From Deinococcus humi (GTDB lineage Bacteria > Deinococcota > Deinococci > Deinococcales > Deinococcaceae): a DNA stretch of 64,000 nt. The stretch is taken from positions 62,001 to 126,000 of the forward strand of contig NZ_JACHFL010000011.1 in assembly GCF_014201875.1 (NCBI RefSeq), given 5' to 3'. The notes below the pieces were generated by a model. It did not search any database. It was not told the origin of the DNA and saw only the letters and a list, made by a program, of their open reading frames with translations. The translations under genes were made by a program, and so were the position numbers. Shown in pieces: positions 26,945 to 37,100 of the stretch; the first letter of the stretch is position 1, and every line of letters begins with the position of its first letter.

Positions 26945-29248
26945 ATGCTGAAGCGTACACGGTCCCTACTCCTGCTCCCCGTTCTGCTGCTCTCGGCCTG
27001 CTCCTCCCCCAGCTCTGTCGTCGGCACCGTGCCGCCGCCTCTAACGGTGCCAGTATCCGGTCCAAGCCGTTCCCTGGGCTTATTCGAGATTACCTTCATC
27101 GGTGGAGGGACTCAGCCGCTGAGTGTCACCGCCCGGCCCGCAGGAATCCAGGGTCAGTCCCTGACGGATCAGCCCGCCGTGTCGCTGGCTTTACTTGCCC
27201 GGGCCAACTTCGACCAGGCTGGGAACCGCAACTACCAGGCGACGTTCGGCGTGACCAACACCAGCGGCACTGCTCTGACCAATCTCACCTTCCTGGCTGT
27301 CTCAACCCCGAGGACCATCGCCGGAACGCCCGTCAGTACTTTCCAGAAGTTCGATGGTACGGCGGCCGACCCGGCCATCGCTACCCAGCTTAAACCCAGC
27401 CAGCCGAAAATCCTCGACGGCACCAATCCACTCATCAATCAGCGGCTCGCCCTCTTCCAGGCATACACCGAGGCCGAGGTCTCGACGAGCACCCTGTCTC
27501 ATCCTGCCGGGGTGAGCGACATCTTCCCTTACGGCTTCGTAACGGCAATTCCGGGCAGTGGCTCGCGCACCCTACCTGCTGAGAGCGCGACCGGCCAGGT
27601 GACCTTCAGCTTCGACCTGCCCCTCCAGAGCAGCGCCCAGGCCAATCCCTTCAAAGTTTCGATCATGGTGGAGGCGTACACCGACAGCATCCCCACCGTC
27701 ACCCAGGGTCCGGACGAACTCGGCACCGCCGACACCGCCTCGGTACAGGCCAGGATCAGCACCCTGCAAGCGCAGTTTCCCGGCACGCCAGTGCTCCTTA
27801 AGAGCGTAGGCTGCCCTGCCGGTGGTTCACCGGTCGCTCAGCGACTCTCATCGCTGAGAACGGCAGGGACGGCGGACGCGCCCACCGCGATGCTGGGCAA
27901 CACCACACCCCTGCTGTCCTTGCTGGGCCTGTCGGCCAATCCTGCCGCCGCCGCAGGTTTCCTGGACCCGGAGACGAGCTTCGAGCCCAGCTTTGACCAG
28001 CCGCTGGCCTCGGCGGGCGGCTTTGCGGTGCGTGGCCTCCAGAGTGGCCCGCTGACGAACGCTTCAAGCGGACCTGCACTGAAAGGGACAAGGCCGCTGT
28101 TCGCAGGTGAGGAGGTCGAGCAGGTGCTGAGCAGCGACCTGACCGGGCAGACCAACGGTGGCCACCTGTGTGCCCCGGTGGTCAGTCGCTTCCGGGTTCG
28201 CACCAAAGCCGAGAGTGCGGCGGGCTTTCAAGGACAGGTGGCCTACGGGGTTGGCTCTACTCCCTATTCCATTGCCCTGGCCGACATCGATGGCGACGGT
28301 CGGCTCGATCTGGTGACAGCGAACTCTGGGGCCAATACTGTCTCTGTCCTACTGGGCCAGTCTGGAGGCACCTTTGCTCCTCAAGTGACGTATGGGGTTG
28401 GCGCCGGGCCTGTGTCTGTCGCCCTGGGCGACGTCAACAGTGATGGTCGGCTTGACCTGGTCACAGCGAACTCTGGCGGTAACAACGTCTCTGTCCTGTT
28501 GGGTCAGTCTGGGGGGACCTTCGCTCCTCAGGTGAAGTTCTACCGGGTCGGCAACTATCCCTATTCCGTCGCCTTGGGCGACGTCAACGGCGATGGTCGG
28601 GTCGATCTGGTCACGACAAACGTGAACGACAGTACCGTCTCCGTCCTGCTGGCTCAGTCTGGGGGGACCTTCGCTCCCCAGGTGACGTACGGAGTCGGCT
28701 CTAGTCCCGAATCTGTCGTCTTAGGTGACCTCAACGGCGACGGGCGGCTTGATCTGGTCACACCGAACTACGCCGGCAATACCGTCTCCGTCCTGCTGGG
28801 TCAGTCTGAGGGCACGTTCGCTCCCCAGGTGACGTACGGAGTCGGCTCTAATCCCGCATCTGTCGCCTTGGGCGACCTCAACGGCGACGGGCGGCTTGAT
28901 CTGGTCACAGCGAACTATGGGGCCAATACCGTCTCTGTCCTGCTGGGCCAGTCTGGAGGCACCTTTGCTCCTCAAGTAACGTATGGAGTTGGCTCCAGGC
29001 CTATATCTGTCGCCCTAGGCGACGTCAACGGTGACAGTCGGCTTGACCTGGCAACGGCGAACGCTAACGGCAATACCGTCTCCGTCCTGGCGGGCCAGTC
29101 TGGGGGCACCTTCGCCTCTCAGGTGATGTACGGAGTCGGCTCCACGCCCTTTTCCATCGCCCAGGGGGACGTGAACGGCGACGGCCGACTTGATCTGGCG
29201 ACGGCGAGCTACACCGGCAATACCATCTCCATCCTGACCAAGAACTGA
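26945..29248 (+). CDS. Surface lipoprotein: shared N-terminal module plus FG-GAP/VCBS repeats
   Basis: 767 residues from ATG 26945 (GGAGAAAAGTC just before). Signal peptide with lipobox LLLSAC. Residues about 40-270 form a module also found in the lipoproteins at 34190, 38515 and 43780 (LFEITFIGGG, NYQATFGVTN, FQKFDGTAADPAIA, LFQAYTEAEVS, FPYGFVTAI, PLQSSAQANPF). The C-terminal half (from about 425) has seven to eight repeats of about 47 residues, each YGVGSxPxSVALGDVNGDGRLDLVTAN followed by VSVLLGQSGGTFAPQVT; the D-x-N/D-G-D-G-R-x-D loops bind Ca2+ and the repeats fold as beta-propeller blades of the integrin-like FG-GAP type. Probably an outer-surface binding or adhesion protein. Neighbours do not suggest an operon. 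Confidence 0.88.
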   Translation: MLKRTRSLLLLPVLLLSACSSPSSVVGTVPPPLTVPVSGPSRSLGLFEITFIGGGTQPLSVTARPAGIQGQSLTDQPAVSLALLARANFDQAGNRNYQATFGVTNTSGTALTNLTFLAVSTPRTIAGTPVSTFQKFDGTAADPAIATQLKPSQPKILDGTNPLINQRLALFQAYTEAEVSTSTLSHPAGVSDIFPYGFVTAIPGSGSRTLPAESATGQVTFSFDLPLQSSAQANPFKVSIMVEAYTDSIPTVTQGPDELGTADTASVQARISTLQAQFPGTPVLLKSVGCPAGGSPVAQRLSSLRTAGTADAPTAMLGNTTPLLSLLGLSANPAAAAGFLDPETSFEPSFDQPLASAGGFAVRGLQSGPLTNASSGPALKGTRPLFAGEEVEQVLSSDLTGQTNGGHLCAPVVSRFRVRTKAESAAGFQGQVAYGVGSTPYSIALADIDGDGRLDLVTANSGANTVSVLLGQSGGTFAPQVTYGVGAGPVSVALGDVNSDGRLDLVTANSGGNNVSVLLGQSGGTFAPQVKFYRVGNYPYSVALGDVNGDGRVDLVTTNVNDSTVSVLLAQSGGTFAPQVTYGVGSSPESVVLGDLNGDGRLDLVTPNYAGNTVSVLLGQSEGTFAPQVTYGVGSNPASVALGDLNGDGRLDLVTANYGANTVSVLLGQSGGTFAPQVTYGVGSRPISVALGDVNGDSRLDLATANANGNTVSVLAGQSGGTFASQVMYGVGSTPFSIAQGDVNGDGRLDLATASYTGNTISILTKN

Positions 29249-29971
29249 GGGGGCGGGTGGGCAGTTGCGCGGCGGTTACGCTCGTTTCCAGCGCTATCAG
29301 GAGGAGGCTTTGCGCGGCGCCAGCTCCATCGACTCCCTCTCGTACAGTTGCGGAGGCCCTCGCCGTCTGGCAGCTTGTACTTCATTTGTTGGGCGCGGCG
29401 AGCAGCTGGAGCCTCCTCCCAGGCCAGCACCTCACGCGGCGTCCAGTTCGTCCAGATCACGTCCTCCGGGTCCGCGAGGGCGAGTAGCCCGGCTCAGGCT
29501 CCGGCAAGGGTAGTCACAGGTCCGCGCTCACCCTATCTGCCTCTCTAGGCCGAATCCCAGCTCCTGGCCGGAAGTCGCCTGCGCCAGCATCCACCGGCGC
29601 TTTTTGCCGGTGGCATAAATGGGTTGCACCCCGAATTGCCACGCCCTGCACTGCCCACCTTCCAGCGAGGTCAGGGACCGGAATGCGAGAAGGCCTCCTG
29701 CGGCGTTCCTCACGGCACGCCGCTGCCCTGGAGGCCTCGTTCCTGCCCACGGCGGGGGAACTCGCATGGAGGGCCGCGCCTGCAAGGCGCTCTGCTGTGG
29801 CTTCTTACTTCGATCGATTGGGAGCTAAGCGCTCCTGAGGTCACCATACGATGACGCAGGCCACCAAGACCCCCTGCCTAAGACTGTCCCCTCTCGTCAT
29901 ACCGCGTCGCAGCTGATACGGAACGCCCCTGGTTGAGAAGAACGCTGTGCCGCGCGTCATACTGACCAGCC
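29249..29971. other. Region without a supported gene, one perfect hairpin
   Basis: About 720 bases. A perfect hairpin CCACCGGC, loop GCTTTTT, GCCGGTGG lies at 29591-29613. Minus-strand frames such as AWQFGVQPIYATGKKRRWML (about 29585-29645) and TPREVLAWEEAPAARRAQQM (about 29370-29450) look like pieces of decayed coding DNA of unknown family. Confidence 0.35.
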
Positions 29972-30540
29972 ATGGCAGAAGTTCGAATGCGGTACGCACT
30001 GTTGGCGGACGGGACCGTGACAAGGGCCATTGTGGCTCTCAAGGGTCCCGAGCATCCATACATCTGCCAGGACTGCGCCACCCGGGTCAAACTTCGCCGC
30101 GGACCCGTCAATGCGCCGCACTTCAGCCATTACGAGATCACGAACTGCACCGGCGAGGGCGTGGTCCATCACGCCGCCAAACTTGAGCTGGCGCTTGCCC
30201 TGCGCGAGCGCGAGCGACCGTTCGTCCTGCACGTTCCCTGCTCCTGGCCCAGCTGTCCGGAGACGGTGGCACTCCCATTTGACCCCATTGCCGGACCACA
30301 CACCGAGGTGGCCACCGAATACACCATGGCAGTTGGGGACGCGGTGTACCGGCTCGATGTAGCCACGCTGCTGCACGGCCCACACGTCGACAGATTGCCG
30401 CCCAGATCCTGTTCGAACGGCCTCTGGCGAACCTGAGCCGACTCTGGGTGGCCCGATACCAAGACGCCGAGACCCAGCAGGCAAAGTTCGGGCGCCCCTA
30501 TCGGACGATCCGACCACTTAGCTCGGACCTCAGCACCTGA
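29972..30540 (+). pseudogene. CoiA-like competence protein, frameshifted
   Basis: From ATG 29972 the protein reads MAEVRMRYALLADGTVTRA, then PYICQDCATRVKLRRGPVNAPHFSHYE, and VHHAAKLELALALRER. A Cys-x2-Cys followed by a basic stretch and AxHFxHxE is the N-terminal zinc-finger-like region of CoiA-type competence proteins, a distant match. The frame is lost near 30380; the natural C-terminus (RRQIAAQILFERPLANLSRLWVARYQ) continues in another frame to TGA 30538-30540. A one-base indel therefore inactivates it. Standing alone, it would have been about 190 residues. Confidence 0.55.
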
Positions 30541-30849
30541 CCTGACACTTCGGAATATCAGTTCAACCTGTAGGAAGCTGGATCAGGGTATCTCTCGTCC
30601 TGGTGGTCTCACGCAGAGCTGTCGGGTAACCTTAAGTTCAGATGAATCCCCCTCTCTTTTCCTCTCGCTATGTTCTGCTCGCCTGATGGTTGGACGACTG
30701 GTCCCCCGCTTTGCCCCTCCAGGTGTTCCCACGCCCGTCGTTCTGACACGCTTGACCGAAAACTTCGACTGCTCAGGCCAACCGCACCTCCGGTCCCTGG
30801 AGGCTGGCCAACCCCATGATGTTGCCTCTTCCTGGCAAGGCTGGCCCGC
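30541..30849. other. Intergenic region, nothing recognised
   Basis: About 310 bases with mixed composition and no supported gene. It presumably contains the promoter of the next gene; a clear -35/-10 pair was not found. Confidence 0.4.
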
Positions 30850-31713
30850 TTGAGTGCCAGACCTTCAAGCCTGCCCGGCAGCGCCCGCCGTCTCCGACGT
30901 CAGTTGCGCCAGCAGTTCCTCGAGGCAGGCGTCGACGCCTCTCGCCCAGGCTTTTACGATCAACCTGCCTTTCGCCACCGGGTCAGACAGGATCCGACCC
31001 TATGGCAAGCGTATGCCCGCTACGTGTTCGCCCTGGAACCCAGCGCGGCCTACCTGCAACGCGCCCGACTGGCCATCCACCGGACCGCCGCCTTCATCCA
31101 CGCGGAACTGGTGGCCGACGGGCGTCCCGGGCGCTGCCTGGAAGCCGCCACCCTGCTTTCCCGCCTGCTCGAACGGCAGGGCATCTGGAATGTCGTGGTC
31201 GCCGGGGCCTATCAGGCAGGGCTCCCCAGCGGACACCGGCTGAACTTTGGACCGCTGAGCACCAATGAGCGAGTGGGATTCACAGCCCACACCTGGGTGT
31301 ATGCGCCTCCTTTTGCGGTAGTGGACGTCAGCTTGCAGCAGCAACCCTTGCCGGGTTGGGCCTTGCGCCAGCTTCCCCCAGTCCTCCTGCAGGAGGAAGG
31401 CGAGCCTGGCGTCTTGCAAGGGCCGGAGTTTTTCAGTGCGACGGGTCAACGGTTGTTTGAGCAACGCCACGGGCGCCCTCCGACGGTGGAGGATGTCGTG
31501 ACGCTCGCCCCTGAAATTGGAGTGGCGTTGGATCTGTTTCCACCGCTGACTTTTCAGCACGAGCAGGTTGAATTTCTGTACATCCCGTTGACCCCCCGGG
31601 TGCTCGACGGGGCGTTTGACGAAACGACAACGTTTCGGCTCAACGGCAAGGCGCCGGTGACCCTCCAACGCCAGTTCCTGGCACAATCCGGCCAGAGCGT
31701 CGCCCACTCTTGA
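30850..31713 (+). CDS. Hypothetical protein with a possible Cys-His-Asp triad (transglutaminase-like)
   Basis: 287 residues, soluble, starting with TTG 30850 (a weak AAGG lies upstream; an internal start is possible). The region GRCLEAATLLSRLLERQGIWNVVVAGAYQ, then TAHTWVYAPPFAVVDVSLQQ (given in parts) has Cys in a helix start, His in a strand and Asp in the next strand, the order and spacing of the papain/transglutaminase-like fold. The N-terminus is basic and helical. I know no named family; peptidase, acyl transfer or inactive binding roles are all possible. It is probably monocistronic with the terminator at 31903-31946 downstream. Confidence 0.6.
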   Translation: MSARPSSLPGSARRLRRQLRQQFLEAGVDASRPGFYDQPAFRHRVRQDPTLWQAYARYVFALEPSAAYLQRARLAIHRTAAFIHAELVADGRPGRCLEAATLLSRLLERQGIWNVVVAGAYQAGLPSGHRLNFGPLSTNERVGFTAHTWVYAPPFAVVDVSLQQQPLPGWALRQLPPVLLQEEGEPGVLQGPEFFSATGQRLFEQRHGRPPTVEDVVTLAPEIGVALDLFPPLTFQHEQVEFLYIPLTPRVLDGAFDETTTFRLNGKAPVTLQRQFLAQSGQSVAHS

Positions 31714-31902
31714 CCGTGGACACCGTAATGTATGCCTGAAGTGGCCTGGGGGATCAGGTGTGTTTTAAGGGGTTGTGCTCAGCACCTAACATTTGGAAAA
31801 ATTAACCTGTTGGCGGGCGGGAAGAGCTTCCCAAGCAGATTGATAGACCTTCAGCACCCGCACGAGGGTTGAACACAGCGTCGCTGGCCCGAACCATGGA
31901 TG

Positions 31903-31946
31903 AGCCCCCGCTCGGCCATTGCTGGCCTGGGCGGGGGCTTGCTTTT
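31903..31946 (+). terminator. Rho-independent terminator
   Basis: GAGCCCCCGC paired with GCGGGGGCTT, with an inner GGCC/GGCC stem, then GCTTTT. It lies 190 bases after the preceding stop, so it may end that transcript or one from a lost gene. Confidence 0.65.
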
Positions 31947-31986
31947 GAGGCTGCGTTTACTCGAGCACCGTCTCCCGCCCCTCGAT

Positions 31987-32184
31987 TCACTGCTCACTGA
32001 ATCCACTCATGCGTGTCCAGGGGCCGAAGCCCACCCCATGTTGCAGGGAGGCGACGTCGACCATGTAGGCGCTCTTCGCCTTCGCCACGCCCACCACGTT
32101 CGCATCTGAAGGCCAGGATGCCCTGGCCTTCAGCGAAAGGTCCTGGGCGGCATAGATTTTCGCCTCCGAGGACCTTCCCAACAT
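31987..32184 (-). pseudogene. C-terminal fragment of an unknown protein
   Basis: The minus-strand frame reads SSEAKIYAAQDLSLKARASW, then NVVGVAKAKSAYMVDVASLQ and FGPWTRMSGFSEQ, which looks like a natural protein end. No ribosome site or start is evident and the upstream DNA belongs to the microcystin-dependent gene leader. Family unknown. Confidence 0.35.
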
Positions 32185-32423
32185 TTATGATTGATCCCAC
32201 GAACTGCTGTGGCTCCATCAATCGCCTTGACTGTCGGGAGATTGATCTTCACGCCCCATATCCCCGGTTCGGGATGGGGGTGCCTTTTGGTCAGGCTAGC
32301 CTTCCTCTTTTCGCACGCCTGACATCCCAACCGTTTGTGTCCTCCCGCAGTGAAGCCCAACAAGTCAAACTTCCTCAGCATTGGTTGCAAGTCCTTTCCT
32401 GGACAGACAACAAGGAGACCTTC

Positions 32424-32924
32424 ATGGATGATCAGTTCCTCAGCGAGATCCGGTTGATGAGTTTTTACTACCCGCCCCAAGGTTGGGCTCTCTGTAATGG
32501 TCAGCTGCTGCCGATCAACCAGAACCAGGCGCTGTTCGCCCTGCTGGGCACCATGTACGGCGGAAATGGGCAGACCAACTTTGCCCTCCCGGATCTCCGG
32601 GGCCGGGTTCCAGTGCATACCGGAAGTGGCTACACCCTCGGACAGCAGATGGGCTCACCGAACGTGACGTTGAGCATGCAGCAACTCCCGCAACACACCC
32701 ACATGCTGCAAGCCTCCAGCGATGCCGCTGGCACTCAGGCAGACCCATCAGGTGCACTGCTGGCGCCCGTCAACGGCGGATACGGAACAGGCGGGGCACT
32801 CACCACCCTCGAACCAGGAACCATCACCTCTGTGGGGGGCAGCCAGGCCCACGACAACATGCAGCCCTACCTCACGTTGTCCTACTGCATCGCCTTGGTT
32901 GGGGTTTTCCCCTCCCCAAATTAA
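32424..32924 (+). CDS. Microcystin-dependent protein / tail-collar domain protein 1
   Basis: 166 residues from ATG 32424 with AAGGAG nine bases upstream. It has the family layout: FLSEIRLMSFYYPPQGWALCNGQLLPINQNQALFALLGTMYGGNG (given in parts: EIRLMSF, GWALCNGQLLPI, ALFALLGTMYGG), FALPDLRGRVPVH and a late GSQAHDNMQPYLTLSYCIAL. Phage tail-collar (short tail fibre) and MdpB proteins share this fold and trimerise; free-standing bacterial copies are usually secreted or found in tail-like particles. There is no signal peptide. First of three tandem paralogues separated by 12-15 bases. Confidence 0.88.
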   Translation: MDDQFLSEIRLMSFYYPPQGWALCNGQLLPINQNQALFALLGTMYGGNGQTNFALPDLRGRVPVHTGSGYTLGQQMGSPNVTLSMQQLPQHTHMLQASSDAAGTQADPSGALLAPVNGGYGTGGALTTLEPGTITSVGGSQAHDNMQPYLTLSYCIALVGVFPSPN

Positions 32925-32939
32925 ACAGGAGTCACGTTT

Positions 32940-33443
32940 ATGACACCCTATGTTGGAGAAATCCGGATGTTCGCTGGGAACTTCGCGCCGGTGGGATGGG
33001 AATTTTGTGCGGGTCAACTGCTGCCTATTTCCGAGAACGAAGTGCTCTTTCAACTGATTGGGACCACGTATGGCGGAGACGGTGAAAACACATTTGCCCT
33101 GCCCGACCTGCGCAGCCGCGTTCCCGTGCATCAAGGAGCCGGCTTCGCTCTGGCTCAAACGGGTGGCGAGGAGCATGTTACCCTGACGGTTCAGCAGATC
33201 CCGGTGCACTCTCATCCCCTGGCCGCAACGACAACATCAGGCAGCAACGCGTCGCCAGCCGGAAGCGTCCTGGCGCAGACCAGCGGCGGCGTACAGCTGT
33301 ATTACGAAGGTCAAAGTACAGACCCCATGAACAATCAGGCGATCAGTCCTGTGGGCGGCAGTCAACCCCACACCAACCTTCAACCCTATCTCTGCGTGAA
33401 CTTCATTATCTCTCTCTTCGGCGTTTTCCCCACTCAAGGGTAA
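32940..33443 (+). CDS. Microcystin-dependent protein / tail-collar domain protein 2
   Basis: 167 residues from ATG 32940 (ACAGGAGTCACGTTT upstream). EIRMFAGNFAPVGWEFCAGQLLPISENEVLF, TTYGGDGENTFALPDLRSRVPVH (in parts) and SQPHTNLQPYLCVNFIISLFG show the same fold as its neighbours. Sequence differs enough among the three (centre loops and C-termini vary) to suggest hetero-oligomers. Cotranscribed with the genes on both sides; no tail, baseplate or lysis genes are near, so this is not an obvious prophage. Confidence 0.88.
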   Translation: MTPYVGEIRMFAGNFAPVGWEFCAGQLLPISENEVLFQLIGTTYGGDGENTFALPDLRSRVPVHQGAGFALAQTGGEEHVTLTVQQIPVHSHPLAATTTSGSNASPAGSVLAQTSGGVQLYYEGQSTDPMNNQAISPVGGSQPHTNLQPYLCVNFIISLFGVFPTQG

Positions 33444-33455
33444 AGGAGCGACCAA

Positions 33456-33980
33456 ATGGAACCATTTCTGGCTGAAATTCGCGCGTTCCCCTTTACCTTT
33501 GCGCCCAGCGGTTGGGCGCTGTGCAACGGGCAACTGCTTCCCATCTCGCAGAACACGGCCCTTTTTTCTCTCCTGGGCGTCACTTACGGAGGAGACGGCA
33601 AAAGTACTTTCGGCCTGCCTAATCTTCAGGGTGCCGCGCCACTGATGCCTGGTCAGGGGAACGGATTGTCAGCCTATGACCTCGGTCAAAGTGGAGGAAG
33701 CGAGAACGTCACGCTTCTTCCGACTGAAATGCCCATCCATATCCACTTCCAGATGGCGGACACCCTTGACCCGGCCGACCTCAATGCTCCCAATCCAAGT
33801 CGGACCCTTGCGCAATCGCAGGGGGTTTTCGCGTACCAGCCGAGCACCGCAAATCTCGTTCAGATGGCCCCGCAAGCCCTGACGCCCGCTGGCGGCAGTC
33901 TTCCGCATTCGAACATGATGCCGTCACTGGTCATGAATTTCTGCATTGCTCTGCAAGGTGTTTTCCCGCAAAGACCCTGA
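33456..33980 (+). CDS. Microcystin-dependent protein / tail-collar domain protein 3
   Basis: 174 residues from ATG 33456 (AAAGGAGCGACCAA upstream). EIRAFPFTFAPSGWALCNGQ, TYGGDGKSTFGLPNLQGAAPLM and SLPHSNMMPSLVMNFCIALQG mark the family. The loop region is longer and has two proline-rich turns (DPADLNAPNPSRTL). It ends the operon, followed after 13 bases by a perfect 15-bp hairpin. Confidence 0.88.
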   Translation: MEPFLAEIRAFPFTFAPSGWALCNGQLLPISQNTALFSLLGVTYGGDGKSTFGLPNLQGAAPLMPGQGNGLSAYDLGQSGGSENVTLLPTEMPIHIHFQMADTLDPADLNAPNPSRTLAQSQGVFAYQPSTANLVQMAPQALTPAGGSLPHSNMMPSLVMNFCIALQGVFPQRP

Positions 33981-33993
33981 GGACAGATGATTC

Positions 33994-34036
33994 AGAACAC
34001 CCACACCTTGGCTTGGGCTGGAGGTGTGGGTGTTCT
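33994..34036 (+). terminator. Terminator-like hairpin of the microcystin-dependent operon
   Basis: AGAACACCCACACCT and AGGTGTGGGTGTTCT form a perfect 15-bp stem with a 13-base loop. There is no T-run (CAGC follows), so it may work as a bidirectional or Rho-assisted end and as an mRNA-stabilising structure. Confidence 0.7.
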
Positions 34037-34137
34037 CAGCAGACAGTGGGCTGGTGAGATGTCCCTTCGCCGGTCCACCTTCAGGGCAGATCGCCGTTGG
34101 CCTGGCGATCGTGCCACCGGCTCCCCGCTTGCACGAT

Positions 34138-34173
34138 AAAAGTGGCTCCCAGGCACGAAGCCGTGGGAGCCAC
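34138..34173 (-). terminator. Rho-independent terminator of the beta-helix lipoprotein gene (minus strand)
   Basis: On the minus strand GTGGCTCCCA...TGGGAGCCAC with an inner CGGC/GTGCC part, followed by TTTTATC. It lies 17 bases past the stop codon at 34190. Confidence 0.85.
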
Positions 34174-34189
34174 CGACATTTGAGAACGG

Positions 34190-37100
34190 TTACATGGATG
34201 GCTGCGGGCAGGCGGAGCCAGGTGGAGTGGTGTTGAGGAACCCGCCGGTCGAGAGGTTGGCGTTGGTGGCCGTCGACGCCGTGTTCCGGCTGAGCAGGTA
34301 GTTCCCCAGGTCGGTCGTTGAGGTGCTCCCGGTCGCTGTGCCAGTGTACCCAGGCCAACGTGACGTGGTCGAGAAGCGCTGGTTGACCCGGATGCGGTTG
34401 TTCGCCGTTCCGCTGGTGAAGTTGACGATCGTGTTGTTCAACACGTCGAAGCAGCCCTGGTGCGAGTCGCCTGCGCCCGAGCTGGTGGCACCGTGTGTGA
34501 TCAGAATGCCGTGCTGCGCGTTGTTGACGGTCGTGCCAGACTCCTGAATGTTGTTCCCAATGACCGTGGCGTTCAAGGTGCCGGACGGCGAGAAGGCCAC
34601 GTTGTCGCCGGTCTGGAGCGTGATGGCGCCGCTCGCTGAGCCGTTGATCTGACGCAGCACATTGTTGCTGATCCTGACCGTCGACGTGCCATTGCGGCCC
34701 GAGGCGAAGATGCCAATGCCGGTGCCCGAACCGGAGTTCGCGACCCCCGACTGGCCGATGGTATTGGCGTCGATGGTGCCCTGGAACGTTGCCCCGGCGC
34801 AATTGGCCTTGTCCGCGCTGATCGCCGTGCCGTTGGTTCGCCTAACGGTGTTGCCAGAGATGTTGTAGGCGAAGTTGCACCCCGCCACCCAGATGCCCCC
34901 AGCTCCGGCGAGTGCGCCGTTGGTGTTGTCTGCGAAATTGTTGCTGATCCGCGCCGTCCCGGAAGCGCTGCCCTGCATCAGGACGTGGATGGCGTTGCCC
35001 CACCAGACGCGCACGTCATTGTTGCTGATCTGCGCGTTGGCCGTGCCGTCCATCAGGGTCACCAGCAGCGCGGTCCCTCGCACGTCTGACGTGCTGCCCT
35101 GCATGGTGAAGACCTTGTTGTTGGTGATCGTGAGTGGGTTGATCGTGGGTGCCGTGCCGGTGATGTTCTCGATCCGCACCGCATTCATGGCGGCACCGTC
35201 GAGCTGCGAGTTGGTGAGACTCACGGCGCCGCCCACGTCGACCAACTGGACGTCAGACTCGTTGTACAGGCCGCTGTTGCTCGTTCCTGTGTTGCCAGTG
35301 AAGCGCGCCTGGTCCAGGGTGAAGCCACGCACGCCGGTGCCGTACACCCCGTTGTTCTGGCTCCCGGTAAAGTTCATCCATTTGAGGCTGACGTTGCTCG
35401 TGCGGTTCAGGTACACGCCATTGCCGCTCACCGCTCCGTCGGCGCCGCCTGCATTCTGGATGGTGCCGCCCGAGCCTGCCGTCGCTCCATCACCTGCCAC
35501 GCTCAGCCCGGCCGTTGCCCCCGTGTTGTCCAGGAGGATCCCGTTGCTGCCACCATTGGCAGAGATGCTCTTGAAGCTTAAGCCACCTACCCCGATGGTG
35601 GTGTCCTGCACGTACAGTGCCGTGCCACCCACACTCGAGAGTGTGTTGTTCGGGCCTTCAACACTCAGGGTGCCGCCGCCCTTCGCATTCAGGCCACTCC
35701 CCGTGGTCGTGGTCACCGCCAGGCCACCATTGATGAACCTGATGGTCGTGCCCGTGTTGCTTGTAAGGTTCACGGCAGCGCTCCCCGACGAGGTGATGGT
35801 CTTCGTGGTGCCCTTGAAGTCAATGGTTCCACCGGTGTTGCTGCTCACGGTGATGCCCGTCGAACCGTTCGTCTTGTTGATCGACCCGCCATAGGAGAAC
35901 GTTGGGGTACTCGCGTCAATGCGTACCGCTTCATTTGTCGGGTTCGTGATGCTGGCACTGCCCGTGCCGTCGGCAATCTTGATCGTCCCGCTTGACCCAG
36001 CGATGACGTCGATCCCGGCGTCTCCACCGTTCAAAGTGGTCATGCCGTTCAAGTTGACGGTGCCGTCGGCATTCGAGAAGTTCAGTCCCGTCCCAGTCGT
36101 GGAGGACGAACTCAACGTGCCATTTTGGAAGGTCACGGTGCCGCTCGCCTGGTTGGTGATGTCCACGAGCAGGCCCGCACTTGTCCCGCTCTTGGTGAGG
36201 TTCCCGTTGTACGTGATGTTCGGTCTAGAAGCGTTCACGACCAGGGCCGAACCCGAGGGGTTGGTCACTGCAAAGTCCGCAGGGGCTTCGCTGCGACCGA
36301 ATGCAAACGTCCCGCCTGAGCCATGCAAGATATCAATGCCAGCATCCCCGCCGTTCAGGGAGGTCGTGCTGGTGGGTGCATTGAAGTTGTAGGTGCCATC
36401 GGCGTCGTCGAACTGCAGTCCAGTGCCATTGGTGGCGGAGAGGGCCCCCTCAAAGGCCAGCGTCCCGGTGTGGCCGGCGGACACGCTGAGCAATGCACTT
36501 AGCGGGGCACTGCCCGAGGTGATCGAGCCGCCGTACCTTACATTGACGTTGCCGCCAGTGACGTTGAAGGCCGTTCCAGTGGCGCCACTGATGGAGCCGC
36601 CCGCAGCTGTGAGCGTCCCGCCAACGCCATTCAGGTTCACTCCGGTGGTGGCGCTGTTGGAGCTGGAGAGGCCATTGACCGTTCCGTTCAGCGTCCCGTT
36701 CGTCAGATCGAGGGCTGGTCCACCGGTGCTCGAAACGTCCACGTTCGAGAGATCCAGGGTGCCGAAACCGGTCCCGGCAATGCCTTTGGCACCCGTTCCA
36801 TTGGCACTGACGCTCAGTCCCTGCAGCGCATTGTTTGCAGCCACCGTAATGGCCGCGCCAGCAGTGTGTCCGATCACAGGCGCTTGCCCCGCAGCTTCAA
36901 TGCTGGTGCCACTGACAGTCAGCGGGACGCCCTGGCCGATGAGCTTCTGGTTGGTTTTGAGGGTGATGCCAGCGTTCTGACCGGTGCTGGTTCCGTCTCC
37001 CCGGTACACGTAGATGATGTCTCCGTCACTGGAGGCGCTCTGCGCGGCGGCGAGGGTGGAGAATGGTCCAGACCGGCGGCCGTCCGGCGTCCCCGTGGTG

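Noticed and set aside
28250..29240. Tandem DNA repeats at 28.25-29.24 kb as a CRISPR or satellite array
   Set aside because: The repeats (about 150 bp, imperfect) are in frame and encode FG-GAP protein repeats.
31802..31990. Minus-strand frame with SSMVRA-type peptide, often produced by tRNA genes
   Set aside because: I tried to fold a cloverleaf around the GTTCAACC and GGCTC segments; the T-stem and acceptor stem do not pair, so no tRNA is called.
32424..33980. Prophage or tailocin
   Set aside because: No capsid, sheath, baseplate, lysis or integrase genes lie within the window; only the three collar-type proteins are present.
34875..36980. Plus-strand Val/Pro/Leu-rich frames opposite the giant beta-helix gene
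   Set aside because: They are antisense of Gly/Thr/Asn repeats and have no starts with ribosome sites.
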